DNA of 64,000 nucleotides from Paenibacillus pinistramenti (GCF_005869875.1 NZ_VAWG01000002.1:186001-250000), one strand, 5' to 3'. Shown: positions 26,483 through 35,865, counted from the first letter of the stretch. Made by a program: numbers and translations. Notes: generated by a model from the sequence alone, not told the origin.

Positions 26483-27373
26483 TCAGTTTAGCTCCAAATC
26501 CGCTGCACGGGCGTTCGCTTCCACCTGCTCCGGGCTCTTGCAGCCTGGAATGACGCAGCTCACTGCCGGATTCTTCAAACACCAGGCCAAGGCCCATTCC
26601 GCCATACCTACGCCTTCAGGCACCTCGTTCTGCTGAATTTGGAGGACAAGCTTCAGCTTCTCGTCGATTTCTTCCCTTTGACGTCCCTTTCTGACGTTGT
26701 CCTCAAACACAGCGCCAGGCTTGTATTTACCGCTCAGGTAACCGCTGGCAAGCGGTACTCTCGCCAGAACGCCGAGATCCTGCTCCGCGCAGGAAGGGAA
26801 TACCCGCTCCTCCGGCGTACGGTCCAGACGATTATATACCACCTGTATCGCTTTAGCATTCAATTCAGTCGCTTTGCTGGTCTGATAGAGATTGTCGTTG
26901 CTTCCGATCGAAATCCCGAGATTCCGGATCTTGCCGGCCTGCACCTGCTTGTCCAGCATCGTCCACAGGTCATCGTTGTTAAAGACCTCGTCCGGACCGG
27001 AGTGGAACTGGTAGAGATCAATATAGTCCGTTCTCAGCGCCTTCAATGACTCGTCCAGCTGTATACGAATCTGCTCCACGCTCCAGGCATGCTCCCAGTG
27101 GTCATGCCACTGATGGCCGAATTTCGAGGCAATAACCCAGTCCTCACGGCGGTCACGGGCTATAAAATCACCAATAAAGCTTTCAGACATATGATGCGGT
27201 CCGTAGCATTCGGCCGTATCAATCAGGTTGATGCCCAGCTCTTTCGCCCGGTACAGAATCGCGTCTACTTCATTCTGCGTGTAATCCTTGCCCCAGTCAC
27301 CGCCGAACTGCCATGTGCCTACACCAACAACAGATACGTTAAGCTCGGTCTTGCCAAGTCTTCTGTACTTCAT
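26483..27373 (-). CDS. Aldo/keto reductase
   Basis: 296 residues, from the ATG five bases after GAGGTGG. TIM-barrel AKR with the tetrad Asp (NLIDTAECYG), Tyr (CYG), Lys (VIASKFG) and His (LYQFHSG). RMKYRRLGKTELNVSVVGVGTW-like start and C-terminal VIPGCKSPEQVEANARA bind NADPH. It reduces an unknown aldehyde or ketone. It heads a minus-strand set with the ABM and YjbR genes. Confidence 0.93.
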   Translation of the reverse strand: MKYRRLGKTELNVSVVGVGTWQFGGDWGKDYTQNEVDAILYRAKELGINLIDTAECYGPHHMSESFIGDFIARDRREDWVIASKFGHQWHDHWEHAWSVEQIRIQLDESLKALRTDYIDLYQFHSGPDEVFNNDDLWTMLDKQVQAGKIRNLGISIGSNDNLYQTSKATELNAKAIQVVYNRLDRTPEERVFPSCAEQDLGVLARVPLASGYLSGKYKPGAVFEDNVRKGRQREEIDEKLKLVLQIQQNEVPEGVGMAEWALAWCLKNPAVSCVIPGCKSPEQVEANARAADLELN

Positions 27374-27519
27374 TCTTTCCACCTCTTAATCCTAGTTTGG
27401 GAATACGAGTTTGGGCCAATCTATTCAACAGTAAGACAACAACACAACAACACAACAGATATCGCTTTCATGATAGGCGAAAATGATCTTAAATTCAAAT
27501 TCCCCCTGAAGCACAGCAC

Positions 27520-27545
27520 AAAACCGGCCGCTGCCGGCCGGTTTT
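27520..27545. terminator. Intrinsic terminator after the diguanylate cyclase gene
   Basis: AAAACCGGCC pairs with GGCCGGTTTT around GCTGCC. An AAC/ACAAC-rich stretch (27430-27457) lies nearby without further meaning that I can see. Confidence 0.85.
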
Positions 27546-27603
27546 GCGTAGGATTTTTCTGTGATTATTCTATGCTTCTTCTATCCGGATGAATGAATTC
27601 CAT

Positions 27604-29184
27604 TTACAGCTTGCCGCCCTGGCTGGAAGTCTCCCCACGCCTCCCCCTGCGTTTCACTTTATACATCGCTTCATCGGCCAGGATCATTAAAGTGTGAATG
27701 TCCGTTGCATCTCTTGGATAAACACTTAGCCCCGCGGAGAAAGAAATCGGTATTTCCCTGCCCTTATAGACAAACGGATTCTTCTCCAGAGCAGAAAGCC
27801 GGCCTGTTACCTCCTGGTCCATAGTATTGCCGGAAGTGTAAGGAAGAATCAGCAGAAACTCGTCTCCTCCGATCCGGCCGATGAAATCCCCCGGAAGCTG
27901 AATCTTATAGGTAAGCAGATTAGCGATATGCTTTAAATACAGGTCGCCGACAAGATGCCCGTAAGTATCATTGATCGGCTTGAAATGGTTCAAATCAACC
28001 ATGACTAACGCAAAAGGCTCCTGGTCCGCTGCTTTCTGCAGCAGCAGCTCCTGAATAGCCGCACGATTATACAAATCGGTAAGCGGGTCGTGATGGGCGA
28101 TATGCTTGTAGCTCTGCTCGGATTCGAGCAGCTTCCTTTCCGTATCTTTTAACGAGGTGACATCCGTAAGGTGCATGACAAACAATTCCTCGTTCGCTCC
28201 TTCGATGCGGTCAATGCCCATAATCAAATCCAGGTGTTCCCTAGGCGGATTGTGCATCTGAACCTCCATTTGAGAGACCTGGGTCTGGCCTTGTAAGAAC
28301 AAATGAAGCAGCTCTTCCACGGTGATGCCTTCCTTAAATTCAAACAGACCCGGAATATCCTCAGCAGGAATTCCTTCGAACCATTGCAGCGCCCGCGGAT
28401 TCATTTCTTTAATCGTGCCCTTGGTATCCAGCAGGAGAATCGCATTTGGCGCAGATTCAAACAGAATATGGAACAATTTGCGGTATTCGGGCATAATGTT
28501 GTGCTTGCCGATCAAATGCCGAAGGATGGCCGCCCAGAGAAAGTAATTAATAAAATAGAAGATCATCGCCACACGGGTTGTAAACAGCCCGGTCTGCTGC
28601 AGCGCAGTAATGATAATGAACCAGACAAACAGCATAAATAAGTTAAGCAGCAGCGACCGGTAGATTCTCTTTCGTTTAGTCTCCTCGGAACGATACCAGC
28701 AAACAGCAAGCAGTACCGCCGAGAACAGGATATAACCGGCCACAAAGATCAGGGTAAGCAGCAGAAACAGCGGGTCGAGCGGGCTGCGTCCGTCCGTCAC
28801 ATTGACATTGTAGAGCTCCCGGTGATCCTTCATCACCAGAAAGACAGCCCATAGCAGGTAAGGGGCCGCATAAACAGCAGGCAGCCCTCTTGTTAATGGT
28901 AAAGTTATCGTTCCGCCCATCAGGATACTAAGGTGAACTAACGTGCAGATGACCAGCAGGAGCGTGGGTGCGCTTCCATAAAGTACTAGCTGCATTTGAT
29001 ATTGGGGCAGCAGCGAAGTCTTCAGGTATTCAAAGAGAAAATAGAACAGGAAAGCTGTCATCAGTAAGGCAGCAATCCGGTTAATCATACTCTTTCTGTT
29101 CCTATGAATTAAGGTTATAGCCATGTAGAAGAAGAAGTACGTAGGCAGCAAAATCGTAATAAAGTCCAGGAATAGTTCATTCAT
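27604..29184 (-). CDS. Membrane diguanylate cyclase, 7TM-PAS-GGDEF
   Basis: 526 residues from ATG 29184 after AAAGGG; the longer open frame has no better site. About seven hydrophobic helices fill residues 5-235, followed by a PAS domain (about 250-365) and a GGDEF domain (375-520) with an intact GGDEF motif in GRIGGDEFLLIL. The position of the inhibitory I-site reads LPGD, without the Arg, so product inhibition is probably lost. It should make c-di-GMP in response to a membrane or PAS-bound signal. It is monocistronic, in contrast to the bifunctional protein at 17-20 kb, which keeps its I-site. Confidence 0.92.
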   Translation of the reverse strand: MNELFLDFITILLPTYFFFYMAITLIHRNRKSMINRIAALLMTAFLFYFLFEYLKTSLLPQYQMQLVLYGSAPTLLLVICTLVHLSILMGGTITLPLTRGLPAVYAAPYLLWAVFLVMKDHRELYNVNVTDGRSPLDPLFLLLTLIFVAGYILFSAVLLAVCWYRSEETKRKRIYRSLLLNLFMLFVWFIIITALQQTGLFTTRVAMIFYFINYFLWAAILRHLIGKHNIMPEYRKLFHILFESAPNAILLLDTKGTIKEMNPRALQWFEGIPAEDIPGLFEFKEGITVEELLHLFLQGQTQVSQMEVQMHNPPREHLDLIMGIDRIEGANEELFVMHLTDVTSLKDTERKLLESEQSYKHIAHHDPLTDLYNRAAIQELLLQKAADQEPFALVMVDLNHFKPINDTYGHLVGDLYLKHIANLLTYKIQLPGDFIGRIGGDEFLLILPYTSGNTMDQEVTGRLSALEKNPFVYKGREIPISFSAGLSVYPRDATDIHTLMILADEAMYKVKRRGRRGETSSQGGKL

Positions 29185-29327
29185 CTGCAGGTCCCTTTCT
29201 ATGATGTCAACAGCAACAGTATAGTCCTCTTGCCCAGGACTTACAAGCATGGGGAATGTTAGAAATTATGCAGGGATCGCTATTCGGACCGCAAGATGAC
29301 TGCCTCTGGGGTTAATCCACTCCGCTT

Positions 29328-29359
29328 GAAAAAGAAAACCGTCCCTCTATCAGGGACGG
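29328..29359 (-). terminator. Intrinsic terminator after lipM
   Basis: CCGTCCCT-gatag-AGGGACGG on the minus strand is followed by TTTTCTTTTTC. Confidence 0.92.
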
Positions 29360-29416
29360 CAAGATCTATCAGAAATTAGACTGCCGGAGCTGACCAGCTC
29401 CGGCTGCAGCCTGCCT

Positions 29417-30310
29417 TTAGCGCGATCGGTTCCATTCCTCGGTCCCGTATTTGGTCCGCACCAGCTCTTCAGCCAGCTCCTCTTCGTAGGCCGTAAGCGG
29501 CTCAGCGGCAAGCGGTACGCCAAACGCTTCAGCAAAACCAACCCGAAAGGCCTCTTCCGCTTCTTCAAGTGAAACCTCCCGGCCGTTCTTAAGCCGAAGT
29601 GCATCGTTAATGGCTACGGCTTTCTCCTCTACAACCTTCTGCCAGCGTTGTCTGGACCGGCTGTCGGCGAACTGGAGCAGCTCAAACAGCAGCTCCGTCT
29701 GGTTGTCTACTGGAATCGAGCCGTGCTGAAGCACGATGCCGCGGGAGCGCATCTGTGCGCTGCCGGCGATCTTACGCCCTTCTACCGTCAGCTCGTAGCG
29801 GGAAGGCGAATCGAAGCAGGCAGCGGAACGGGACAGGCGGGCCGCCTGCGGTGTTTCCCCAGCGGCCAGCTGATAGCCGCCGGTCATCTCCGCTTCCAGG
29901 CCAAGGCGTTGAAAGCCGTATAACAGGCCTTCGCTGAGAACTCTATAACCCTCGTCTACGTGCTTCGGGAGACCCGGGTAGGTTTCCGGTACGACCAGCG
30001 AATAAGTGACCTCGCGGTCGTGAAGGACGGCCCTGCCGCCGGTCGGCCGCCGCACAAAGCCGACGTTATGCCGGCCGACAGCGTCAAAGTCGATTTCTTT
30101 CGCGGCCTTCTGGAAATAGCCGACCGAGAGCGTGCCGGGCAGCCAGTTATAAAATCTTACGGTTGGCGGAACCCGTCCTTCGTGCTGCGCGATCATGATC
30201 GCTTCATCAACAGCCATATTCATGACGCCCGAGCGCCGGCCCGTATGAACAAACCGCCAAGGGTTAGACATGTCAACAGGCTGCTGGTTTTGGGCTTTAT
30301 CCTGATTCAT
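29417..30310 (-). CDS. lipM: Octanoyltransferase LipM
   Basis: 297 residues from ATG 30310 (AGGGGG eight bases upstream). It follows the Bacillus LipM pattern closely: PWRFVHTG, TVRFYNWLPGTLSVGYFQ, GFVRRPTGGRAVLHD, then the catalytic Cys165 in AACFDSPSRYEL and Lys180 in EGRKIAGSAQ. LipM moves octanoate from acyl carrier protein to GcvH or E2 domains, the first step of lipoate synthesis. It lies 15 bp downstream of lipA. In B. subtilis lipM and lipA are unlinked, so here both steps sit in one operon. Confidence 0.92.
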   Translation of the reverse strand: MNQDKAQNQQPVDMSNPWRFVHTGRRSGVMNMAVDEAIMIAQHEGRVPPTVRFYNWLPGTLSVGYFQKAAKEIDFDAVGRHNVGFVRRPTGGRAVLHDREVTYSLVVPETYPGLPKHVDEGYRVLSEGLLYGFQRLGLEAEMTGGYQLAAGETPQAARLSRSAACFDSPSRYELTVEGRKIAGSAQMRSRGIVLQHGSIPVDNQTELLFELLQFADSRSRQRWQKVVEEKAVAINDALRLKNGREVSLEEAEEAFRVGFAEAFGVPLAAEPLTAYEEELAEELVRTKYGTEEWNRSR

Positions 30311-30325
30311 TCCTGGCACCCCCTG

Positions 30326-31219
30326 TTATTCCGCCGCAGCTGGTTCCTGGCGTTTCTTGGCATGCTCGGCCTGTTCATGTGCATGATAAGAGCTGCGGAC
30401 GAGCGGCCCGGCTTCAACATGGGCGAAACCGATGCGCAGCCCTTCCTGCTTCAGCTCGGCAAATTCATCAGGCGTATAGTAGCGCTGAAGCTGGATGTGC
30501 TTGAGGGTAGGCTGCAAATACTGCCCGATCGTAATAATATCAACCCCGGCTTCGTGAAGGTCGTTCATCGCCTGAATCAGTTCTTCCTTGGTCTCACCCA
30601 GACCGACCATAATCCCCGATTTGGTCGTTTGTTCCGGCCGCAGCTCCTTTGCCTGACGGAGCACACTGAGCGAACGGTCATACTTGGCTTTGGCTCTAAC
30701 TTTGTCGGACAGTCTTGCTACGGTCTCCAGGTTATGGTTCAGCACATGAGGCTTGGACTCCAGAACAATTTGCAGCCGTTCAGGTTCACCGCCCAGGTCA
30801 GGAATCAGCACCTCGATGTTCGTCAGCGGATTTAGTTCACGAACCGCCTGAATCGTTGCCGCGAACATGGATGCCCCGTGATCATTCAAATCGTCACGCG
30901 CTACCGATGTAATGACTACATGTTTAAGTCCCATATCCCGTACAGATTCTGCCACATTCTGCGGCTCTTCCAGATCCAGCTCTGTCGGCAAACCGCTTGT
31001 TACAGCGCAGAACCGGCAGGCCCGGGTACAAATGCTCCCCAGAATCATAAAGGTTGCCGTCCGCTGGCTCCAGCATTCGTAAATGTTCGGGCATTTCGCC
31101 TCTTCGCATACGGAGTGAAGCTTACGGCCGCGCATCATTTTCTTCAGTTCCTTGTACTCTTCACCAGTATTCAGCGAAATTCGAAGCCAGTCTGGTTTTC
31201 TTTCCATTGTGCGGCGCAT
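30326..31219 (-). CDS. lipA: Lipoyl synthase
   Basis: 297 residues from ATG 31219 after AAGGAGG. Radical SAM cysteines C64, C68 and C71 (CTRACRFC) and the auxiliary-cluster cysteines C38, C43 and C49 are all present, with the terminal serine ligand in VRSSYHA. LipA inserts sulfur at C6 and C8 of protein-bound octanoate. It is first in the lipA-lipM operon. The product would serve 2-oxo acid dehydrogenases and the glycine cleavage system encoded elsewhere. Confidence 0.96.
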   Translation of the reverse strand: MRRTMERKPDWLRISLNTGEEYKELKKMMRGRKLHSVCEEAKCPNIYECWSQRTATFMILGSICTRACRFCAVTSGLPTELDLEEPQNVAESVRDMGLKHVVITSVARDDLNDHGASMFAATIQAVRELNPLTNIEVLIPDLGGEPERLQIVLESKPHVLNHNLETVARLSDKVRAKAKYDRSLSVLRQAKELRPEQTTKSGIMVGLGETKEELIQAMNDLHEAGVDIITIGQYLQPTLKHIQLQRYYTPDEFAELKQEGLRIGFAHVEAGPLVRSSYHAHEQAEHAKKRQEPAAAE

Positions 31220-31380
31220 GATTGTCCTCCTTGACAATTTGTGATCGCTTTAATAGTCATTCATTTCCATATTGTAGACGTATGACATCAAACCTTCAAG
31301 TCCAAGGTCCGGTCACTGCACTGCCCCTTCCCCTTCCCCTCCTATTATTCTCCTATTAATGAAGGTTTTGATTGATATGA

Positions 31381-31433
31381 AAAAAATAAAGCGGGTGCCC
31401 CCCTCATCTTAATGACATTCGGGGCACCCGCTT
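31381..31433 (-). terminator. Strong intrinsic terminator after the manganese catalase gene
   Basis: AAGCGGGTGCCCC pairs with GGGGCACCCGCTT, followed on the minus strand by TATTTTTTTT. Confidence 0.92.
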
Positions 31434-31442
31434 AGTTTCTAT

Positions 31443-31482
31443 TAGTCTTTAGTTCAATCAGCTAGTCTTTAGTTCAATCAGC
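31443..31482. repeat. 20 bp tandem duplication over the catalase stop codon
   Basis: TAGTCTTTAGTTCAATCAGC occurs twice in tandem (31443-31462 and 31463-31482). On the minus strand each copy carries a TGA; the first met is the catalase stop. Confidence 0.9.
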
Positions 31483-32344
31483 GGTTTACCGGCTTTTGCT
31501 TCTGTCCCGGATTCACTACATAAGGTTTTGAGCCGGGAGTGCTGTGCTGATGATCCGCCGGAGGAGATAACACAGGAGTCTGGCCTTCAGCCTGTGGCTT
31601 GGCTACATATTCGAAATTCCCTGTCCCATCCGGCAGCGGGCCGCTTGCCCAGCGCCCTTCGCTGCTCTCCTCGCCTTCGGAGAAATTCAGGAACTGCCGG
31701 GTTGCTGGTTCAACCGTCAGCTCTCTCGGGAACGAGGCTGGAACGATTTTGCCGTCAAGCTCCTCAATTTCTTCGATCGCGGCCATCCACTGATTCTGGT
31801 GCATAATATCACGGGCAATCATAAAGGACAGCATGTCGCGGATGCCCGGGTCAGTCGTTTGTTCATACAAACGGACCACCTGCAGCAAGCCTTGGGATTC
31901 TGCGTTCAGGTTAGCTCTGAAATCGGCCAGAAGGTTACCGCTCGAAACAATATATTTGCTGTTCCACGGATAGCCATTGCTGTCAGCCGGTGCAGCGCCC
32001 AGCCCAGTTACAATAGCGTGCTGAGGATTCATCCCGCCGAGCGCCGCTGCGATTAACGGATCCTTCGCCGCTTCATCAACCTCGGCAGCCGGAGCGCCGT
32101 CAAGCAGCTGTGAAATCATGGTACAAAGCATTTCGACATGGCCGATTTCCTCTGTTCCGATGTCCAGAAGCATGTCTCTGTATTTTTGCTCAGCCCGGCA
32201 GTTAAAGCCTTGGAACAAATACTGCATCATGACCGACATTTCACCGTACTGCCCGCCTAATACTTCCTGCAGCTTCCTGGCGTAGACAGGGTCCGGTTTC
32301 TCCGGCTTCGCGCGGTATTGGAGTTCTTTAATGTGAAAAAACAT
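31478..32344 (-). CDS. Manganese catalase
   Basis: 288 residues from ATG 32344 (GAGGAG upstream). The dimanganese ligands are all seen at the usual spacing: Glu35 (GEMSVMMQY), Glu66 and His69 (EEIGHVE), Glu149 (LNAESQ) and His182 (DIMHQNQW). It destroys hydrogen peroxide without heme. The C-terminal 70 residues are a Pro/Gly-rich tail (KPQAEGQTPVLSPPADHQ) like those of Bacillus spore-associated homologues (YjqC/YdbD group), so spore or general stress use is possible. It is monocistronic. Confidence 0.94.
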   Translation of the reverse strand: MFFHIKELQYRAKPEKPDPVYARKLQEVLGGQYGEMSVMMQYLFQGFNCRAEQKYRDMLLDIGTEEIGHVEMLCTMISQLLDGAPAAEVDEAAKDPLIAAALGGMNPQHAIVTGLGAAPADSNGYPWNSKYIVSSGNLLADFRANLNAESQGLLQVVRLYEQTTDPGIRDMLSFMIARDIMHQNQWMAAIEEIEELDGKIVPASFPRELTVEPATRQFLNFSEGEESSEGRWASGPLPDGTGNFEYVAKPQAEGQTPVLSPPADHQHSTPGSKPYVVNPGQKQKPVNR

Positions 32345-32550
32345 GTGATCACTCCTCATTCGTAGTAGATTGCGGCTTCGGTAATATCTATAACCTGGAA
32401 TTTTTTATACCAAACAGCAAATTGAAAACCGATTGCGCAATAAGCCCTGTTATCAGCGAACTTTCAGGAAGCAGCCTTTCTCATTTAAGGTTCATTAAAG
32501 ATTAGTTCACTATTCTTAAGGCACAAGATCTTTCAAGGAGTGAACTTTAG

Positions 32551-33564
32551 ATGACTCAAAAGAAGAAGAAAACCAAACAAAAAATCATAATCAGTGTTGC
32601 ACTGTCTCTTACTGCTGTTGGCGGTATCTTATATGGTCTGGCGGATCGTTATTTAATCGAACATGTGGATACAGTAGTTGCTGCGCCCGTTACGGCGTCG
32701 AAATCCAGCACGGTTACGGCCTCGGCGACAGGTTCCGGCACAAGCACGGCTTCAACTACCAGTACCACTTCCAGTTCGTCTGCAGATTCAAGTTCAGCGG
32801 CAGGAACCGTGACCTCGGACGATTGGAACTATAACAGCAGCGATATCAACATCTCGATTACAAAGAATGAAACCGGCAGCGGTTCGGACAAAATCACCTA
32901 TTATGTTGCGGATATCCAGCTGGCAAGCTCCTCCAATCTGCTGACTGCTTTTGCCAAGAATGAATTTGGCACAAACATCACCCAGGACACGTCGACGATT
33001 GCCTCTTCCAATAATGCGATCTTTGCCATCAACGGTGACTACTACGGCTTCCGTGATGACGGCGTAGTCATCCGCAACGGCGTCTTGTACCGGGATGAGC
33101 CTGCCCGGGACGGGCTTGCATTGTTCAATGACGGCACAATGAAGACTTATGACGAAGAAGAAACCTCCGCAGACGAGCTGCTGGCGGAAGGCGTTACAAA
33201 TACCTTCTCCTTCGGCCCGATTCTAGTGAAAGACGGCGTTGCCGTAGACAATTTTGATAATGTCAGCATTGATACCAACTTTGGCAACCGCTCGATTGAT
33301 GAAGCCAACCCGCGTACGGGAGTCGGGATCATCTCTCCGAATCATTACGTATTTGTCGTCGTAGACGGACGGCAGGAGAACTACAGCAGAGGCATGACCC
33401 TGAACGAATTTGCCCAGCTGTTTGAGGATTTGGGCGCTACTGATGCTTACAACCTCGATGGCGGCGGCTCTTCCACCATGTATTTTAACGGCAGAGTGGT
33501 CAACAGTCCTGGCAGCAAGGGCGAAGAGCGCGGAGTCAGCGACATTCTCTTTATCGCCGAATAA
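32551..33564 (+). CDS. Membrane-anchored phosphodiester glycosidase (NAGPA domain)
   Basis: 337 residues. A Lys-rich N-terminus and one membrane helix (about 11-31) precede a Ser/Thr linker (48-88) and an extracellular NAGPA domain (about 110-337). The hallmark NLDGGGSSTM lies at 301-310, together with FAINGDYYGF and FGPILVKDG. Mammalian NAGPA removes GlcNAc from phosphodiester-linked sugars. Bacterial relatives probably act on phosphodiester glycans such as teichoic acids, but this is inference. ATG follows AAGGAG. It is 33 bp before a GT2-GtrA gene, suggesting one operon for surface glycan modification. Confidence 0.9.
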   Translation: MTQKKKKTKQKIIISVALSLTAVGGILYGLADRYLIEHVDTVVAAPVTASKSSTVTASATGSGTSTASTTSTTSSSSADSSSAAGTVTSDDWNYNSSDINISITKNETGSGSDKITYYVADIQLASSSNLLTAFAKNEFGTNITQDTSTIASSNNAIFAINGDYYGFRDDGVVIRNGVLYRDEPARDGLALFNDGTMKTYDEEETSADELLAEGVTNTFSFGPILVKDGVAVDNFDNVSIDTNFGNRSIDEANPRTGVGIISPNHYVFVVVDGRQENYSRGMTLNEFAQLFEDLGATDAYNLDGGGSSTMYFNGRVVNSPGSKGEERGVSDILFIAE

Positions 33565-33597
33565 TGAAGACAACAAACGGAAAGGATGATGAGCTTT

Positions 33598-34656
33598 ATG
33601 ACGATCTTAATCCCGGCCTATGAGCCCGACAACCGGCTCCTTTCGCTTATCGAGAAGCTGAAGGAGGCTCGTTTCAATAAAATTGTTGTCATTGATGATG
33701 GCAGCGGAGAAGCTTACCGAAAAATCTTTGATGCCGCCCGCCAGGCGGGCTGTACCGTGCTCAGGCATGCCACCAACCTCGGCAAAGGCAGAGCTCTGAA
33801 GACAGGATTTAATTACCTTAAAGACACTGGTGAGAGAGAAGGAATCGTCTGCGCAGACAGCGACGGACAGCATCTGCCTTCCGACATTAAGCGGATTGCG
33901 GAGGCCGTTGATTCCCATCCGAATGAAATTGTACTGGGATGCAGGCATTTTACCGGAGATGTCCCCCTGCGAAGCCGTCTAGGCAACAGCGCTACCCGGT
34001 TAGTGTACAAATTAACAACAGGCATCCGGATCTTTGATACCCAGACCGGCCTGCGCGGCTTCTCGGCTCCCATGCTGGATTGGCTGTGCCAGCTTCCCGG
34101 AGAGCGGTTCGAGTATGAGATGAACATGCTGCTCCAGGCAGAAGGAGACGGTTACGCCCTGCATGAGGTGCCGATTGAAACGGTTTATCTGGAGGAGAAC
34201 AAATCCTCCCACTTTCGTCCTATAGCTGATTCGGTCAAAGTCTATGCACCGATTCTAAAATTCTGTTCCTCGTCGCTGCTGTCGGCACTGCTTGACTTCC
34301 TGCTGCTGTTCGTCCTGCAGGCGCTGAGCGGAAGCCTCCTCTTCTCTGTCGTCGGCGCGAGACTGGGCAGCTCCATTTGCAACTATTTGATGAACCGGCG
34401 GTTCGTATTCGGCAAACGGAAGCAGACTAATGGCGCTTCAACCTCCGCTGTCCAGTATTTCTCGCTGGCTGTAGGGATTCTGATCATGAACTATGTGCTT
34501 ATTGACGTATTTAACAACGTCCTGAACATTCCGCTCTTCATCGCCAAGCTGCTGACAGAGATCACTCTCTTCGTAATCAGCTACTGGGTTCAGCGTAATG
34601 TGATCTTCAAATCGAACAAAGGGAGCAAAGTCAGCACGACGAGCAAGGTGAGCTAG
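33598..34656 (+). CDS. Glycosyltransferase family 2 fused to a GtrA membrane domain
   Basis: 352 residues from ATG 33598, chosen because AAAGG (33581-33585) is 12 bases upstream; ATGs at 33586 and 33589 are too close to it. The GT2 domain (1-210) has ILIPAYEP, VVIDDGSGE and the DxD motif CADSDGQH, as in dolichyl/undecaprenyl-phosphate sugar transferases. Four hydrophobic helices (225-345) form a GtrA domain, thought to flip lipid-linked sugars. It would load a sugar on undecaprenyl phosphate for extracytoplasmic transfer. Its partner is the phosphodiester glycosidase just upstream. Confidence 0.92.
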   Translation: MTILIPAYEPDNRLLSLIEKLKEARFNKIVVIDDGSGEAYRKIFDAARQAGCTVLRHATNLGKGRALKTGFNYLKDTGEREGIVCADSDGQHLPSDIKRIAEAVDSHPNEIVLGCRHFTGDVPLRSRLGNSATRLVYKLTTGIRIFDTQTGLRGFSAPMLDWLCQLPGERFEYEMNMLLQAEGDGYALHEVPIETVYLEENKSSHFRPIADSVKVYAPILKFCSSSLLSALLDFLLLFVLQALSGSLLFSVVGARLGSSICNYLMNRRFVFGKRKQTNGASTSAVQYFSLAVGILIMNYVLIDVFNNVLNIPLFIAKLLTEITLFVISYWVQRNVIFKSNKGSKVSTTSKVS

Positions 34657-34740
34657 GAGAACGGCCCAAAGGCCGACTTGAATAGCCTTGATATCCATGG
34701 AGCAGCTCTCAATCTAGGTCCATTATCCCGAAAAATCAAA

Positions 34741-34769
34741 CGGCCCTCCGCTCCGGAGGGCCGTCATTT
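34741..34769. terminator. Bidirectional intrinsic terminator
   Basis: CGGCCCTCCG-ctc-CGGAGGGCCG followed by TCATTTT, between convergent genes. Confidence 0.9.
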
Positions 34770-34786
34770 TATGCTTGGCTGCCGCC

Positions 34787-35677
34787 TTACTCAGCAGCGC
34801 CTGTCACTTCGGCAGGAATTTCAATGCTGCCGATTTCGTTCGCTTTAGAGACTTTGCCTGCCATTTTCATGATCATAGAAACCTCTTGTTCCTCTACGGT
34901 CATTCCCATCTCCATATTGACATTTATATCAACCGGATAGTAGGTCTTCTTATCCACGGTGTAGGACATGTCCAGGCTCTTGATATCCATTTGCTCCAGC
35001 AATTGTTCCGTCTGCTCATTCGCTCCTTCGTTCTGCAAAAGGAAGCTCTTGGCCAGCTCTTTCACACCATTGCCCGACAGATTCGCTTTCAGAAGATATA
35101 CGTCGCCTTGATCCGTAACCTCAGCCTTGTCGGCAATGGATTCAAACTGCTTGAACTGCTGCTCGGGACTGCCGGCATTCTTCATTTGCTCCAGAATCGG
35201 AGCCGCGCTTTCATCCGGAAGCTTCATCCAGCTTCCATTGACCTGCGAATAAATTCCGTCCTGCGTAATGTACTGCTTGATGGTTCCGCCGCCTTGATCA
35301 TCAGGCAGGTTCGATGTAACCTCCTGATAGATGGCGAACGGCTCCTTGACCATTTCCTGCTTGGTCTTCATGGAGATGTTCTGGGTCTGCTGCTCACCGT
35401 CAATGGTCATCGTCACATTCTCATCAATGGTGCTGTCCATGGCAAAGCTCTTCAAGCCAGTGCCTGCTTCGGTCACCTTCTGGATCAGTTCTTTGACTGT
35501 TGGGACTCCGGTGTCCGTTTCCGCTGCTGCTGCAGAGTTCGTGCTTGCCGTTTCGACGGCCGCGTTCGAGCTCGATTCGGCTGCTGCCGCCGCGCTCTCC
35601 GTCTCCTCTTTGCTGCCGCATGCCGTAAGACCTGCTGTTAACATCAACCCTGCTAAAATAACTGCCAATTTCTTCAA
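34787..35677 (-). CDS. DUF6612-type lipoprotein (LolA/LppX-like)
   Basis: 296 residues from a TTG start (35677) placed seven bases after AGGGGG. The signal sequence ends in lipobox LTAC (Cys20), followed by an Ala/Ser-rich linker to about residue 55. The rest has alternating beta strands (DSTIDENVTMTIDGEQQTQN, YITQDGIYSQVNGSWMKLP, SYTVDKKTYYPVDINVNMEM) expected of DUF6612-type, LolA-like folds that may hold lipids. It would be tethered outside the membrane. The ligand is unknown. It is monocistronic. Confidence 0.8.
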   Translation of the reverse strand: MKKLAVILAGLMLTAGLTACGSKEETESAAAAAESSSNAAVETASTNSAAAAETDTGVPTVKELIQKVTEAGTGLKSFAMDSTIDENVTMTIDGEQQTQNISMKTKQEMVKEPFAIYQEVTSNLPDDQGGGTIKQYITQDGIYSQVNGSWMKLPDESAAPILEQMKNAGSPEQQFKQFESIADKAEVTDQGDVYLLKANLSGNGVKELAKSFLLQNEGANEQTEQLLEQMDIKSLDMSYTVDKKTYYPVDINVNMEMGMTVEEQEVSMIMKMAGKVSKANEIGSIEIPAEVTGAAE

Positions 35678-35798
35678 AACGATGCCCCCTAATGATGTAA
35701 TCCCAAAAATCATACCCCAATTCTAGAGGTTTGAAATCATTTTACTCCAAAATTAAGGCTATATTCCTAGAAATTAGGTAGTACAAGCATGTGAGTTA

Positions 35799-35831
35799 TA
35801 AAAAAAACAGAGCCTCTCGGAAGAGACTCTG
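35799..35831 (-). terminator. Intrinsic terminator after the HesB-like gene
   Basis: CAGAGTCTCT-tccg-AGAGGCTCTG on the minus strand, then eight T or more. Confidence 0.88.
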
Positions 35832-35865
35832 CTGCACATTCTACACTGTAAAGGTCGTGCTGGAG

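Noticed and set aside
27430..27457. AAC/ACAAC repeat upstream of the aldo-keto reductase gene
   Set aside because: Short low-complexity stretch without regular period or neighbouring signal.
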